The notes under the pieces: generated by a model
Seen by the model: the letters and a program-made list of their open reading frames with translations, nothing else
Database searches by the model: none
What the model was told of the DNA's origin: nothing
NCBI GenBank assembly: GCA_963978545.1
Contig: OZ021732.1
Location: 25,058,688-25,122,687, forward strand
Source of the DNA: Linyphia triangularis
Lineage: Eukaryota > Arthropoda > Arachnida > Araneae > Linyphiidae
DNA: 64,000 nucleotides
Direction of reading: 5' to 3'
Translations under genes and position numbers: made by a program
Part shown: piece by piece, positions 1-11,989 of the stretch
How positions within the stretch are numbered: position 1 is the stretch's first letter
How the letters are laid out: each line of letters begins with the position of its first letter

Positions 1-1282
1 TTTAAGCAACCTGAAGAGGCCTTGTGCCTGTAGTTGATCGACATTATTAATAAAACTGACGTCATTTTAAATTTAAATGAATAAACTGACGCTGCTTTAG
101 GACAAACTCTGGCCTATAGAATTAGTATGTAGTAATTAACAAATTTACCAAATTTTTGAAAATGATCCTTCAACAACAAAAATAAAATGGCAAATATTGA
201 AAACTAGATCGAACTGTTTTATTGTTTGTCCAAAAATTGATTTATAGCTTCTCCGCCATGTTTCAATTTTTAAAGTTAACTTCCACGCAAGTCCTCGAGG
301 TGACTTTATTCCATCTGGTGACGAAAATTTGATCGGATGTTTATTTTTTCTTTTCTCAGATATCATTTACTCATCGTCTCAGCATACCAAATTTTATGAA
401 GATATGTCCATTAAAGCATGCTCTAGAAGGCTGTGAATAAGTGCAGTGTTTAATGATAGTTATATAAGTATGTTTAATCGAAACCATAAATGAAATTATA
501 TAATTTTAAATCTCGATTAATATTTTATGAAGGCCATTAAAATATATGCAAATGAAATTTCGTTTGAATTTACCCTCAAAAATAATAATTACGAGAAGGG
601 CTACGTCCGCACCTCCTGGCTATACACCTGTCGAAGGGGTAGAAATAAAAAATCTCACGAAATCCTATTCTTCCATTTTTGCACATCTTTCTAATGACTA
701 TTTTTGTTTATTAATTAACCGTTCAGTTTCCGTTTCTTACATCTTAGGGAACATTGACAGTAGTTTGAATTTATAATACATAACATACTCTATTATTTTT
801 ATTATGCGATATTTTATCTGCGATGTAAACCTCGAATATTGCATGAAAACCGAAAATAAAAGAAACAGTATGTGATATTCAAATAGATTGCGTCCTGTAG
901 TCTGAAAGCAATATTAAAGTACTGCAGCATGGGACTATCTTAGACAGAGACCCTCTTACTACTCATGGGACTACTCGGGTTCCTACTCAAATCACAAATG
1001 AAAATCAATGACTTTTAAGGACCTAAATAATGTTTTTAAGGACCTTTGAAAATTTGCTCTCAGGCATCATGCTTAATTATAAATATTTAATAAAGTATAT
1101 ACTACCAAAAAAGTTACAAGTTGGCGTATGAGTAATACAAATATGTCAGAGAATTCCGATATGGTGCGGATAAGAGACGGTCACGCGGGGATAACTAGTC
1201 TGAGTTGTATTTTTATAAATTTTTCAGTTAGGAAAACAACATCCACAAAAATTAAGGATTTTTAAGGACCTCAAAGCATTTT
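1..1282. other. AT-rich stretch, nothing recognised
   Basis: There is no open frame with splice signals or a recognisable domain. Short open frames at 145-366 (minus) and 546-776 (plus) have random-looking composition and no family features. Confidence 0.5.
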
Positions 1283-1291
1283 CCAAGACTT

Positions 1292-1475
1292 CGGGCCGAC
1301 CAAACGGTATAGTGGTTAGCGTGCTAGATTCTAACGAGGTTGCGGGTTCGAGTCCCGTGTTAGGCATGGGCGTTTGTAAATGTATGTTGGCTTGTCTAAT
1401 GACGAATGTTTCGGCGCATTATAGCCCTCGTGTTGCTGACGGCGCCAGATAATCTGAAAACAACTAACCAACCAA
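1292..1475 (+). mobile_element. tRNA-derived SINE with (CCAA)n tail, copy 1
   Basis: The 5' part reads like a tRNA gene: an A-box-like GGTATAGTGGTTAGCGTG is followed by a B box matching GGTTCGAGTCC. A tRNA-unrelated body of about 100 bp follows, and the element ends in repeats of CCAA. The 9-bp sequence CCAAGACTT stands directly before the element and again after its tail, a target-site duplication from LINE-style insertion. This copy lacks a few bases of the anticodon-loop region seen in the other copies. Confidence 0.85.
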
Positions 1476-1674
1476 CCAAGACTTTGGAGCACCTCTCAGC
1501 ATTTTCAATGCATTGAAAACAAGTTCAAAAATATTAAGCACTTTTAATGCCCGTAGGAACCCTGGGTTAAGTAATACTTAACCCAACGTTTTCATAAAAT
1601 TGCAGAACAGTTACAGTAAAAATAGCATTAGCAGTTCATAAAATTTTTGCCACCGATCTACCATAAATGATCAT

Positions 1675-1855
1675 CGCCGACCAAGCGGTATAGTGGTTAG
1701 CGTGCTAGCTTCTAGACCGCGAGGTTGCGGGTTCGAGTCCCGTGTTAGGCATGGGTGTTTGTAAATGTATGTTGGCTTGTCTAATGACGAATGTTTCGGC
1801 GCATTATAGCCCTCGTGTTGCTGACGGCGCCAGATAATCTGAATACAACCAACCA
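1675..1855 (+). mobile_element. tRNA-derived SINE with (CCAA)n tail, copy 2
   Basis: This belongs to the same family as 1292-1475 and has a full tRNA-like head, body and CCAA tail. A 15-bp duplication, ACCATAAATGATCAT, flanks it at 1660-1674 and 1856-1870, so both ends are fixed to the base. The open frame on the opposite strand is an artefact of the repeat. Confidence 0.9.
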
Positions 1856-1870
1856 ACCATAAATGATCAT

Positions 1871-4157
1871 TTCTGAATCATCAATTCATTTAAATATTAT
1901 ACTTCAAAACTAAAAAGTATTTTTAAACCAGGTGAAGTATTTATGATATAACTCTTTAATCATCAATTTTAAAACAATAAATGTCAAACATTTTTTTAAA
2001 TAGTTTAATACTTAAACTAAAGAATGATATATAATTGATTCATACATCAGTATTTTAATTCATCAACGCTTTCGTCGATGATACAATAAAAAGGTTTTTG
2101 TTGGAAAAGAGTTGTTTATTAAAGACGGCCCACTTTAATAAGAAAAAATTGTTTATTAAAGTGGGCAAAGAAAGCACAAAAAGTTGTTTACCAAGATGGA
2201 CAAAGAAAAAGAAAATGTTTTCTAAGCAAGAGAAAGAAAGCAACACTTTTTTTTTCTAAGTTAAGATAGCTTAAAAAATTGTTTTTTGGTCAGAAGACCG
2301 CTCCTCGATATGCCGGTATATAACAGCCTTGTAATAAGAACGATTTGACCTTGGGATCACAAGTTTACTTTTGAAAATGATGATGCCCGAAAAACAATTC
2401 CTCGGATTTATTGCCACCTGAGCTGACAGATAAAAAATAACATTTCATTTTAACTTTCCCCGTTAGAAGGAAGCTCGCAGGTGATTTCTAAAAAAAGCAT
2501 GACTCATAATTCAGGTAAACAAGCAGGGCGGCAACACTTAAGACAGAAATAACTTCGGTTCTTCTGGACATTGATCTTTAACACTTTCGTTGCGAAAACA
2601 TGCCCCCAGAACGAATTTTAGAATCAGCAAGGTATTAATAGATTAAATGCCTCCAGTGGCTTGCGACAAGAAACAAAAAGTTTTAAAGAGGAGAGTTGTG
2701 AAATGCATGCAATCTCTGGTCTTAGTTACCTTTAAACTTTCCAAGACGACTTAAGGCGAAATGGTCAGGTGGGAATATTAACACGGGCCTCGCCAGGGAG
2801 GTGCACTAACACACCCTGGCTTTTGAAAATTAAAACTAAAGTGGAATTAAGGGACAGGAAAATAAAGTATGATATGGGCTTTACATTATTAACTTGAACA
2901 CAAAGTGTTAATACATAACTGTTAATTCACAGTTAAAGAAGATATTCCATTCGAATAAATTTTTGAAAGATCAAGGTTCATGTGCATCGGCAAGATTATT
3001 TTCAGTAGGTTACAGATCACACACTAGAGGATGCAAGGTGATTAAATTTTGTTCAAACCTTGATTTTTTTAATTAGATTTACTAATGAAATAATAACAAA
3101 TAATTATATAATAATTTTTTTTTTCGTTAATTAATTTAAAACCTCTTTCATACCCCCTACTGTTCAGCGATCCATGTCGCTTTATACTTCATTTTCAAAT
3201 TCCAAGGGATGCAAGTGCACCCCCTAACACGCGGTGCCCATGTCAACGTTTCAACTTTAACTTGTGCCACCTTGCACCCACTTGTATGCAATGTTAATGC
3301 ACAAACCTGCAAATAATCCTGATAGAATCTATGAATGTATAATTTATACGAGCAGTTACTAAATTTTTTTTCCCAACCGATGCTTCCTATTCTGTTTTAA
3401 TCCGTTTTCCTTTTCCTGCCAGCAATTTTATGAAAGAAAGCTCCAGAAAGAATATTTTTTCCAAAGAACTTAAATCAAAGTAAAAATTTTTATCGTTCGA
3501 CCCAAACGATGGAAGTTATAAGCACTCGATATAAAACATAGTAAGAAAAACATTCAAGCATATATAATAATAAATATTTTATAATAATAAAATATTCTTT
3601 AGTGGCATATATATATATTGATAGATAGATAATTACAATAAAATACAATTGAATCCGAAAATTGTATTTGTCATCTTTTACTGAGTAATGACAACACCAG
3701 CCTAAACATTCCTTTTAAATATTCTTATATATTTATTTTAATTGTAATTAAATGTGTATAATTACTTATCAACAACAAAATGTACTAATATCTCATAAAA
3801 TAAAAAGAATTTGGATTGGAAAAGTACTAAATATTAAGTTTAGGATTTTTCTTTAGTTTAGCATAGCACAGTGATATTTATCTTTGTTCAACCCAAGACC
3901 TTTCGAAATTTGCGATTTTAGAGTGTTTCGCTTTTAAAGTTAGAGAATGTTATCAATAATCGTCTTACGTAACATCATCCATAACACGAATAAAAATTCC
4001 GCAATAAAATGCATTAGTCAAATACAAAACAATTTTTTTTTACCGCAAAGCCCGAGTACTGACTACAAATGAGAAGAATGGAACGAGGCATGAATATCTA
4101 ATCTCTTTAGATACACGATATCAATGGAAGGTAGCGAATGAGGGATTCCCCACTTAC
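1871..4157. other. AT-rich stretch; expected 3' exon of the 4158-5695 gene not found
   Basis: The exon ending at 4158 splices toward lower coordinates, so a 3' exon should lie here or beyond the left edge. I looked on the minus strand for an acceptor followed by one base and then a frame with the Y-x2-A-x3-G...C-x6-C pattern of the 37974-38109 exon, and found none. A short duplicated sequence (GTTTATTAAAG with surroundings) occurs at 2112-2200. Confidence 0.4.
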
Positions 4158-5665
4158 TTCAGTTGAAGGGTTAGGTCTTGCACAGATGGCAATCTGGACA
4201 GCAACCTTCCGGCATTGCACGCTTTTCTCAAACTGCATTCATCTCTTGTCTTGAGGTCGGAAGGCCGCCTCCTCTGACTTTCTTGCCACAAACGCCTGGT
4301 TTCTTTACCCTTACCACCATCTGTAGATCGCTTCGCACGCTTCAAAATTTCTGGTTGAAGTAAATTCGACCAACGCGTTGGCAGAGACACCTGTGCATCT
4401 CTCGATGGGATTTCTGTACTCGCATCAGTGGATGACTCGGGGCTCGGTGAGATTGATCCTTCTAACTGATTGTCCGATTCAGAAGCATTTTGCGATGGTA
4501 TGGAAGATGGGGCAATTTCGTGAACTTTCCCTGGCGATGTCTTACCGTCACTTAGGTCGAGGTACTTCATCATGAAGGTTTGCAAGATATCTTCCATACG
4601 AAGCTGCTTAATGGGTTGAGCTAGATCACGCTTCTTTCTTTTCTCAAAATCAAATTCTGCGTCTTTATTTCCTTCTTCTGGAAACAAGAAATCCAATACT
4701 GAATCCAACCAGGACTCTTCACCGGACATTTCCCTAGCTTTGTGCTCGTCATTTTTCGATAATCGATTATTTTGGGAAAAGCTGCTGCTGTCCCAGTTCG
4801 ATTCTTTTTCTGATTTTCTTTCGGCTACAGATCTGCGCAATCTAATCACTGAGGTCAACGACTTCTTCAGCAAAGACCAGGAAGGTGATTTATGGTTATC
4901 AATGGATCTCCATTTGTCGTCCTCCTCCTCCTTGTGAGAAAACATCTTTTCGATGATTTTGTCCACAAATTGGTCCACAACCATGCGCACCATCTTCATA
5001 AACATCGCTTCCCACGGGGCGTCTTCCACCATGCTTTTGATGAATTTCACCATTTTGATTGGAAGAACATCGTGGATGGATATCTTTTCATCGGGAGCTA
5101 CATCTTTGCCATACGGGAAATAAGGATGAAATACTAACTGCCGTGCTACCGTTTTACGTAAGTCGTTTTCTGAATTCATGATTGGGTATGATGTGGCAGG
5201 AAGATCGTTGTCTGTATTCAAACCTATCAACTTAGGATTCCTTTGTTCGCTATCTATGGTATGATATTCTAGATTTTTAGCATCGTTACGATCATTTAAG
5301 GAGTGTTCCATTGAAAGAAGCATTTTGACCTTTTCATGCAAAATAACGGCCAATTTTGATGAAATTGTTTTCGTCAAATCGATAACAAAATCTGAGAAGT
5401 CTACGTACTTCTCAGTTGTTGGCCTCATTGAATTGTTTATTGTGGTGTCGTGAATGTTTTTCAATGGAAGTGAATGCGCATTTTGATCTTCAGATGTGTC
5501 TGTTTGATCTGTGGTTCCAGAGGGAAAAGGCTTTTCTTCAGCATTTTTTAAATTGTTGTTTTCGAGTTTGAAGTCACTGGTTTCGAGTGTATGTGTAATC
5601 CTCACGAAAACCATTAGTGACACAATGAAAACATTCATCTTGATGCAAAAAGATTTTGATAGCAT
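4158..5665 (-). CDS. Secreted proprotein-like protein, main coding exon (3' partial)
   Basis: Function is unknown. The exon opens at an acceptor whose intron ends at 5696 (a TCTTTCTTACAG tract), leaving 30 nt of 5' UTR before ATG at 5665. The start gives a signal peptide; the in-frame Met at residue 10 (MNVFIVSLMVFV) is an equally good start. The roughly 500 residues are largely acidic and polar. An amphipathic helical stretch near residues 200-245 is followed by three dibasic clusters resembling furin sites (RLRR, KRKKR, KRAKR). A C-x5-C pair (CSLRKAC) lies near the end. The open frame runs to an apparent stop at 4154, but a donor GTAAGT begins at 4157, so the last codon is split (phase 2) and the protein continues in another exon. 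Structure and spacing match the 39085-39875 exon, so I infer a diverged paralogue. The RLRR/KRKKR sites suggest proteolytic maturation, which is inference. Confidence 0.75.
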
Positions 5666-5696
5666 TTTTTGTAGGTGGCTTGTTTATCTGAAAACC

Positions 5697-8600
5697 TGTA
5701 AGAAAGATAAAATTAGTTTACTCTCATCATCAGATCTTAAGCCAAATAATAATATATACAATATTTATTGTAAAGCTTGAATTTTTAAAAATATTTTCGA
5801 AAAAAAAGGGCACTGAAAAAACACACGGCCACAGCATTCCAATGATTCAAACACAGAAATTGTCGTCTGTGTTAGCATCGTTTTAATTAAAAGATAAGAT
5901 GTCAAACGCCATTGGCCTAACATAACAATAATGCAAAAAATATATAAATACACTTAATGATATATTCTATTGATCTTCTAGAAGCTTCGGATGTATCCAA
6001 TTAAACGAATCTTCTCAACAGCGATGACTTTCTTTATTTAAATGATGGCCCTACGAGGGTCCTCCGAGGGCCCAAACAACCATAAATTATGTACCTGGAA
6101 GACATAGCATTCGTTGAAATCAATGGGTGGTGACGTCACAAAACGTCAATTTAACCGGTTCATTTCCATACATCAGAGGGTGCACGACAATCAAGCCTCA
6201 ACTTGCAATCAGATCATTCAAATTACAGGTTATGTCATGAAGTCATCCGGGAGCTAAGTGCTCAATTAATATTCGTTTATATTTTCAAGGATGCCGACAA
6301 CAGTTTTGTTGTTTTTAATGATTACATCGGCTTCTTATGTTTTGGAATTGACACCGGGGAAATCCCAATTCGGTGTGTGGTTACAGAAGGTACAGGGGCG
6401 TTGAACTTGGGCCAGAGTCTACATCTTGCGGTTTGTGATTTTACGTCATCGAGGAATAGACTGTTCTAAACGCAAATTTACAAACCAGTTATGATTGATA
6501 TAGAAAGACCTAAACGTGCTTTGCGGTTCTCACAAAAAACTGAAGTGTTTTGAATAACATTTTTTTCTAAGTAAGGCCTGAAGTACCTTGAAGGTTGAAA
6601 ATGTGATTAAGATGCTGCACTTTGCATTGAGCTCTGTAACTGAGGGACTCGAGGAACAGCAATGGAGATTGCAATGATTAAGTTAACTCCATAAAAAAAA
6701 ATAAAAAAAAAATAAAAAATCATAACAGTTATATGGAATCCTTTAGTTACAACTCTGGCCTAAGTAATTTCGATAGGGATATAGATTTATATATAATGGT
6801 ATATAACCACGTATCCTCACTAAATGCATTATCATGTATTTTTTACTTTTTAAGATACTGTTTGACTCAGTGTATGACATGCACGTTCATTAATGTAGAT
6901 AAATTTAAAAACCTTCCATAAAATATAATTATTCTATCAAAATTTTAGATGTTTGATTAACTCAACAAGGAAGTAATAAATTACATACTTTAAAAAGCAG
7001 CTAAATAAAAACTTTTAATGGTATAGGACAACCATAATTATATTGCAATTGCTTAGAAACTTTCAGAGAATATTCTAAAGCAAATATCTTTATAAATTTT
7101 TTTTACACATTTTATTTAGATTATAAAAGAATGATATCTAAAAGAAAAAAAAAAAACAGAACATCCGTCTCTTTACGGAAAAAGCTTATACGGAAGCTAA
7201 CTTCACAGGTTGAATCTTAACAGGAAAGTTGTGAATGAAGTTTCAGACTGAAAAGAACGCAATGCAACAAAGGTTTGAATATATATTACATAATTGTTTT
7301 CCTTGAAGTATTATTTGTGAAAACTATTTTTTTTTTTTTTTGCATTTTGATTTTTTAAATCTTTGTTTTTCGCTTAATCTTTCTTCAAGGTTTCAGTAGT
7401 ACATATTATTGTATAAAGTATTATGACCATGCTGCTTTCTACAGCCTCTAACCTTCTCTACACAGATTCTGCTTATCTACGGGGTCACCCTATAGCAGAC
7501 TCTCTTTAAAATTAAAGCTACTAATCACAAATTTGAATTAAACATTATTGCAAAGTATTCATTGCAATTCATTGAAAGTTAATTAAGATGATAATTTTTA
7601 AAAAAAACATTTCTTTAAAAATTTGCCACCTTTCGCTTGTCTCGTTTTTGCATAACGCCGTCCAATTTGGTCAACCAGTATGGCAGCACAACCAAGTGAT
7701 AACTATGAACAAGTGACCACTAAATTCATGTGAACCAATGAGGACCGAGACCACTACAATTTAAAGTGAGCTTTTTGGAAGTTCTCGTCACTCGTTGTCG
7801 AATTTTTCTTAAAGATTTTATTTATTCTTAGTGCCTTTCAAGAGCGAGTAAACTTGGCATAAGCTCAGAGATCTACGTGTACCAACTTGCTGTTTAAGGA
7901 CTGAAATTGTTCCTTATTTTGTTATTTTTACAATTAAATCTCTAAGTTTATGAAAGTGAATTTATTTTTGTGTTGAACTCTCTGTTATGAACAACTACTT
8001 CGAATGCTCGGCCAATTTCAAGTCAATGGCTTGCGATGCAAGAATCCTTATTATCAATTGCAAATTAATGGCAGCGCCTCCACGCGCTGAAGTAACCCTA
8101 ATGATCAACCTAAAAACATTGACATTGATATTGCAATTCACTACAATTACTCTTGTTTTAATCATTGTGAATTGTAGCGTGAAGCATCAAATTCACGAGG
8201 TCATATAATACCCACAGTGACGAACTTCGCCGACGAAAGATACCCGCCCCCCCCTTTTTTTATTTGCTACCCATCTTTTCTATTTTTTTCATACTTAAAG
8301 GTAACGAATATAGCACGTGCAGTAGGTCACTAGAGTTGTATAGGTCCTTTCATTTTACGTCACGCCTTTTCTTTAATGGTTTCGACGTTTGAACCTTATA
8401 AGTACAAAAGAAACGCTTAAACATTCAAGTTCCTGGTTACGTGTATGTATCTCTGTATATTACAGAAAATGATTGCAAAATAGAGGTTTCTTATACGTAA
8501 ATAGTTTAATCAAAAGCATCCTTTTTTTATGTTTAGTTTATAACTTTAAAATACGTCATTAAGCCGAATAATGAAATTTTCGTTGTGTAAATAATTTTAT

Positions 8601-9400
8601 GATAGTGAATTGAAGATTGAATTTATTTCTGAAGATTTTTAACATTTTTTTTTTTTTTATGTGAATGCTTTAAATATGATTAAAATAGTAGCCTATACTA
8701 ATTTTTTTGACGTTTGTAAAGGATTCTAGACAAAACTATATTTAATATTTGATAAATTTAATCAGACGCATCCATTAATTGTAGACAAATCAATATTTAA
8801 GATTTGATAAAATTAATTAGACACATACGCAATTCAAATCTCGGAAGGAACATGATATACCGACCTCAAGGCAGCAGAGACTCAAAGAACACACAGTAAA
8901 AAAATAATAATAATTCTCTTAAATTTAGTAAAATTAATAAAACAGAATGGATAATTTTTTTACTTATAATATACTTCTTGGAAATAATTGATTGTTGTAC
9001 ATGGATAGTTATCATAAAACTCTACAAATCTAAATGACTGAAAAATATGGCTAAGTATTTTATAGATATTCTATATTTATCCAATAAGGAATATTCCAAA
9101 AATATAGCATTATTAACAAATTTACTTGTCAATCGCGTAATATAAACCAAAGTTACGGGGAAGAATGGTTTAAGTCACTTAGAAGTAATTTTGAGAAGAC
9201 TTAATTTAAAGATTTGAAAAAAACTTGAAACACGCTAAAACGTTTAGTAGTCCTTCTATGAATAACCTCTGTAACTGTATCGTCCTTTTTTGACATATAT
9301 CTACCTGCTAGTATTGATATCATTAATGTATAAAAATACCATTAATAATATATGAGAAGAGTATTTAAATATCAATCTTAAAGTGTGTAGCTTTATTATA
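5697..9400. other. Intron/intergenic DNA, nothing recognised
   Basis: If the distal first-exon candidates are real, this is the first intron of the gene at 4158-5695. It is AT-rich with A/T homopolymers (for example around 6690-6720 and 7330). Short open frames lack codon structure or motifs. Confidence 0.45.
8727..8835. repeat. Diverged tandem duplication, about 55 bp unit
   Basis: Two adjacent blocks share the pattern TAGACAAA..AATATTT..GATTTGATAAA..TTAAT.AGACRCAT. It is a simple local duplication with no coding signal. Confidence 0.6.
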
Positions 9401-9480
9401 TACTAGCTAAATACCCGTGCTTCGCTACGAAATTTTAACATGTGCTATATTTTAGCTAGATGTGAGACATCGCGTTGCGG
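9401..9480 (+). mobile_element. Retroelement-tail-like fragment (CCCGTGCTTCGCTACG)
   Basis: The segment TACTAGCTAAATACCCGTGCTTCGCTACG resembles the dispersed tail sequences common in arthropod genomes, which I associate with non-LTR (RTE-type) elements from memory. No coding part is present. It leads directly into the two tandem arrays downstream. Confidence 0.4.
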
Positions 9481-9529
9481 AAATCTGTCATTCGTGTATA
9501 GGACCCAGTTTTTGGCGCTTCGTTCGCAG

Positions 9530-9725
9530 GAAGGTTCATTACTACGCAAAATCCAGCTCGCTTAGTAAGCTGAAAAGTTCATGGACACATAAACACAGGC
9601 TTATTTCACTCGTTAAAAGGTTCATTGCTATGCAAGCATAGGCTCACTTCGCTCGATGAAAGGTTCATTGCTGCGTAAGCATACGCTTGCTTCACTCACT
9701 AAAATCTAATTGCTACGTAAGGACT
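9530..9725. repeat. Degenerate tandem array, about 60 bp unit
   Basis: Three to four imperfect copies of a unit containing AGGTTCATTGCTACGTAAGCA and a following TTCACTCGxT segment occur back to back. They probably belong to the same degraded element as 9401-9480. Confidence 0.65.
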
Positions 9726-9828
9726 TAATATTGGAAGCCTCTCCCTTGTCAAGAAATCAAAAATTCCCCGTTAATACAATAATACAACATCCCTTTAAGA
9801 TTATTTTAACACGTGTTAGTGGAAAACA

Positions 9829-10290
9829 AAATTAGAGGCTAAAATTACTCATGTTGAAACTTTCAGAGATCTAGGCCTATTCAAAGTCGCATTTTGTGAA
9901 AAAATAAATTGAAAAACAAATTAAAATTTTAACATTCTTTTTGTCAGTCCAATTAGAAGGCCAAAACTACTTGTGTCGAAAATTTCAGAAATGTAGCCCA
10001 GTTACAAATCGTTTTGTAAAATATTTGTTAATTAAAAAAAAAAAAAATGTTTTTCAAAAATCCAATTAGAAGGCCAAAATTACTTATGTTTAAAATTTTA
10101 GAGCTGTAGCCCTATTCAAAATTGTTTTGTAAAATATTAATTAATTAAAAAAATTAATTTAAAAGAAACTAAATAAAAAATTTAAATTCTGTTTTTCAAA
10201 AATCCAATTAGAAGGCCAAAACTACTTATGATGAAAATTTCAGAGCTGTAGCCTTATTAGTAGTCGTTTTGTAAAATGTTTATAAATTAA
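9829..10290. repeat. Four-copy tandem array, unit about 110-145 bp
   Basis: Copies start near 9829, 9951, 10063 and 10206. Each begins ATTAGA(A)GGCYAAAA and contains a TTCAGAG.TGTAGCC-like core and CGTTTTGTAAAAT. Unit length varies through indels in A/T runs between copies. Confidence 0.8.
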
Positions 10291-11813
10291 TTAAACAAAT
10301 CCAAAAAAATATTCACTTTTAAAGAGTTTCAATGGCAAGAAAAGAAAAGAGAAATTAACTTTGATAAAACTCTTCGTCCAAGGAAAAATGAAGATTTTGA
10401 TTGCTTTACCCCTAGAATACAGATATTTATTGTATACAAAATTATATATCGTAATGAAATCAAGTAAAATTCTGAGTGTATTTATATTCATAACTAACAC
10501 AAATATTAGATAAATGGTAGTAACAACTTCCTTTACAATACGTCCAGAATTGGAATTATTAAAACCCAAACGGTTAAGAATACTTTTATATAATTTTTAT
10601 TAAAATAAAATTATATTAAATTAAAAAGACTAATTTAGCGTGTATACACACATTTTGATATAATTCGCTCTATTAAGATAAAAGAGGGATTTTTACATTT
10701 AAAGAAAAAAAAAAAAAAATTAAATACTTATTTGCACTTGAAATATACTTATTTTTATCTGCAAGTAAGATTAGAGACTTTAATAATTATTAGTTTCTTA
10801 ATAATAATAATAATAATAATAATAATATTCAATTAGATAAGGCCTAATATTGTTCAATTAGATAAGGTTTGTTCCTAGTATATAATAATATAAATGTTTT
10901 TTTTTTGTTGTTTATTTTGCATTTATTGTTAACTATAAAATTATTATTTGTTATATTTTTTTTTATTAACTGTTATTGTTTTACTAAGGTAGTAAATTAA
11001 TTATTTTTATTTTTTAGAAAAATATATTATTGGTTAAATATTTAAGAAAAAAAAAAATATATATATACGAAATACCATGAGTTAAATATACATCGTTTGA
11101 TTGAAATATTATAATACAGATATCATTGATAAAAATTTCATGTTATCGTTATGATTAAAGTTTTTAATGAAAATTAGGTTTTTTAAAAAGGCAAATTTTA
11201 TAAAAATAACAATGACATAAAATACTATATTGATTTTTAAAAATGGATGCTAAAAATTTTCAGAAATATACATTTCAATTTAAATGTTTTATGAGTTTTT
11301 ATTGTGTTCCTTGGACTTTACTAAAAGGTTTTTCGGTAGATACATTTTAAAAGATAATAAATGTTCCAGTATGTAATTTAATATATATTTAAGTTAATTT
11401 AAAATTGTCTCATTAAGATTAAAATTTGAATCAGGTGGCATAAATTATGCAAAAGAATATTAAAAAGTATCATAGGAAATGTTAGTTACATAATATTATT
11501 GTGTGATCTTGTATGTACACAAAGCAATTGTGTAGTATTTTCGACATAAAATTCGACAAAATTAGCCATGTTGTTATATTAACGAATAATAATTATATTT
11601 ACTAAAGACTGCCAATTCATTTCGTTAAAGAATATTATATTTTAATTTGACCCTTCCACATACCTTAAGCAAAATGAATTTCAATAAGACATAGAGAAAA
11701 ATACGAAAACTAAACACATAATTTTCATACTATTCTCCAAAAAAATTGTTAAAAGAACAATAATCAAAATTCGCTATCAAAACAATGATAAATACATCTA
11801 TTCTTCCACTTAC
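10291..11813. other. Very AT-rich stretch
   Basis: It contains a (TAA)n microsatellite at about 10798-10827 and many homopolymers. No exon or structured RNA is recognisable. The minus-strand open frame at 10291-10569 has no features of a real protein. Confidence 0.5.
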
Positions 11814-11960
11814 CTTCTACCAAAGAAGACACATTTCCGCTTGGCAGAAACCGTTGGCCTTGACCTCACACCAGACTAACAGCACATCCGAGAGCTGAAA
11901 TCGAAGTGGCAGGATCCATGGTAAGACAGCCCAAATATCTGCAGTGGGACACCCTTTATG
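11814..11960 (-). promoter_or_regulatory. Possible noncoding exon ending at a strong donor
   Basis: On the minus strand a less AT-rich block ends AGAAG then GTAAGTGG at 11813, a good 5' splice site. A CATAAAGG sequence near 11955 could serve as a TATA element. Coding potential is poor: the only ATG frame stops after 17 codons. If used, it would be a 5' UTR exon for the gene at 4158-5695. The evidence is only the donor and the composition. Confidence 0.2.
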
Positions 11961-11989
11961 CCTTTGGGGTTGGTTATTCTGACCTCCTC

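Noticed and set aside
1310..1370. Possible genuine tRNA gene
   Set aside because: The same tRNA-like head recurs five times with a common body, tail and target duplications, so it is a SINE head and not a functional tRNA.
1..4157. Third exon of the left secreted gene
   Set aside because: No minus-strand acceptor with the right phase and Cys pattern was found; several GCAG acceptor-like sites (for example near 3310) lead into stops.
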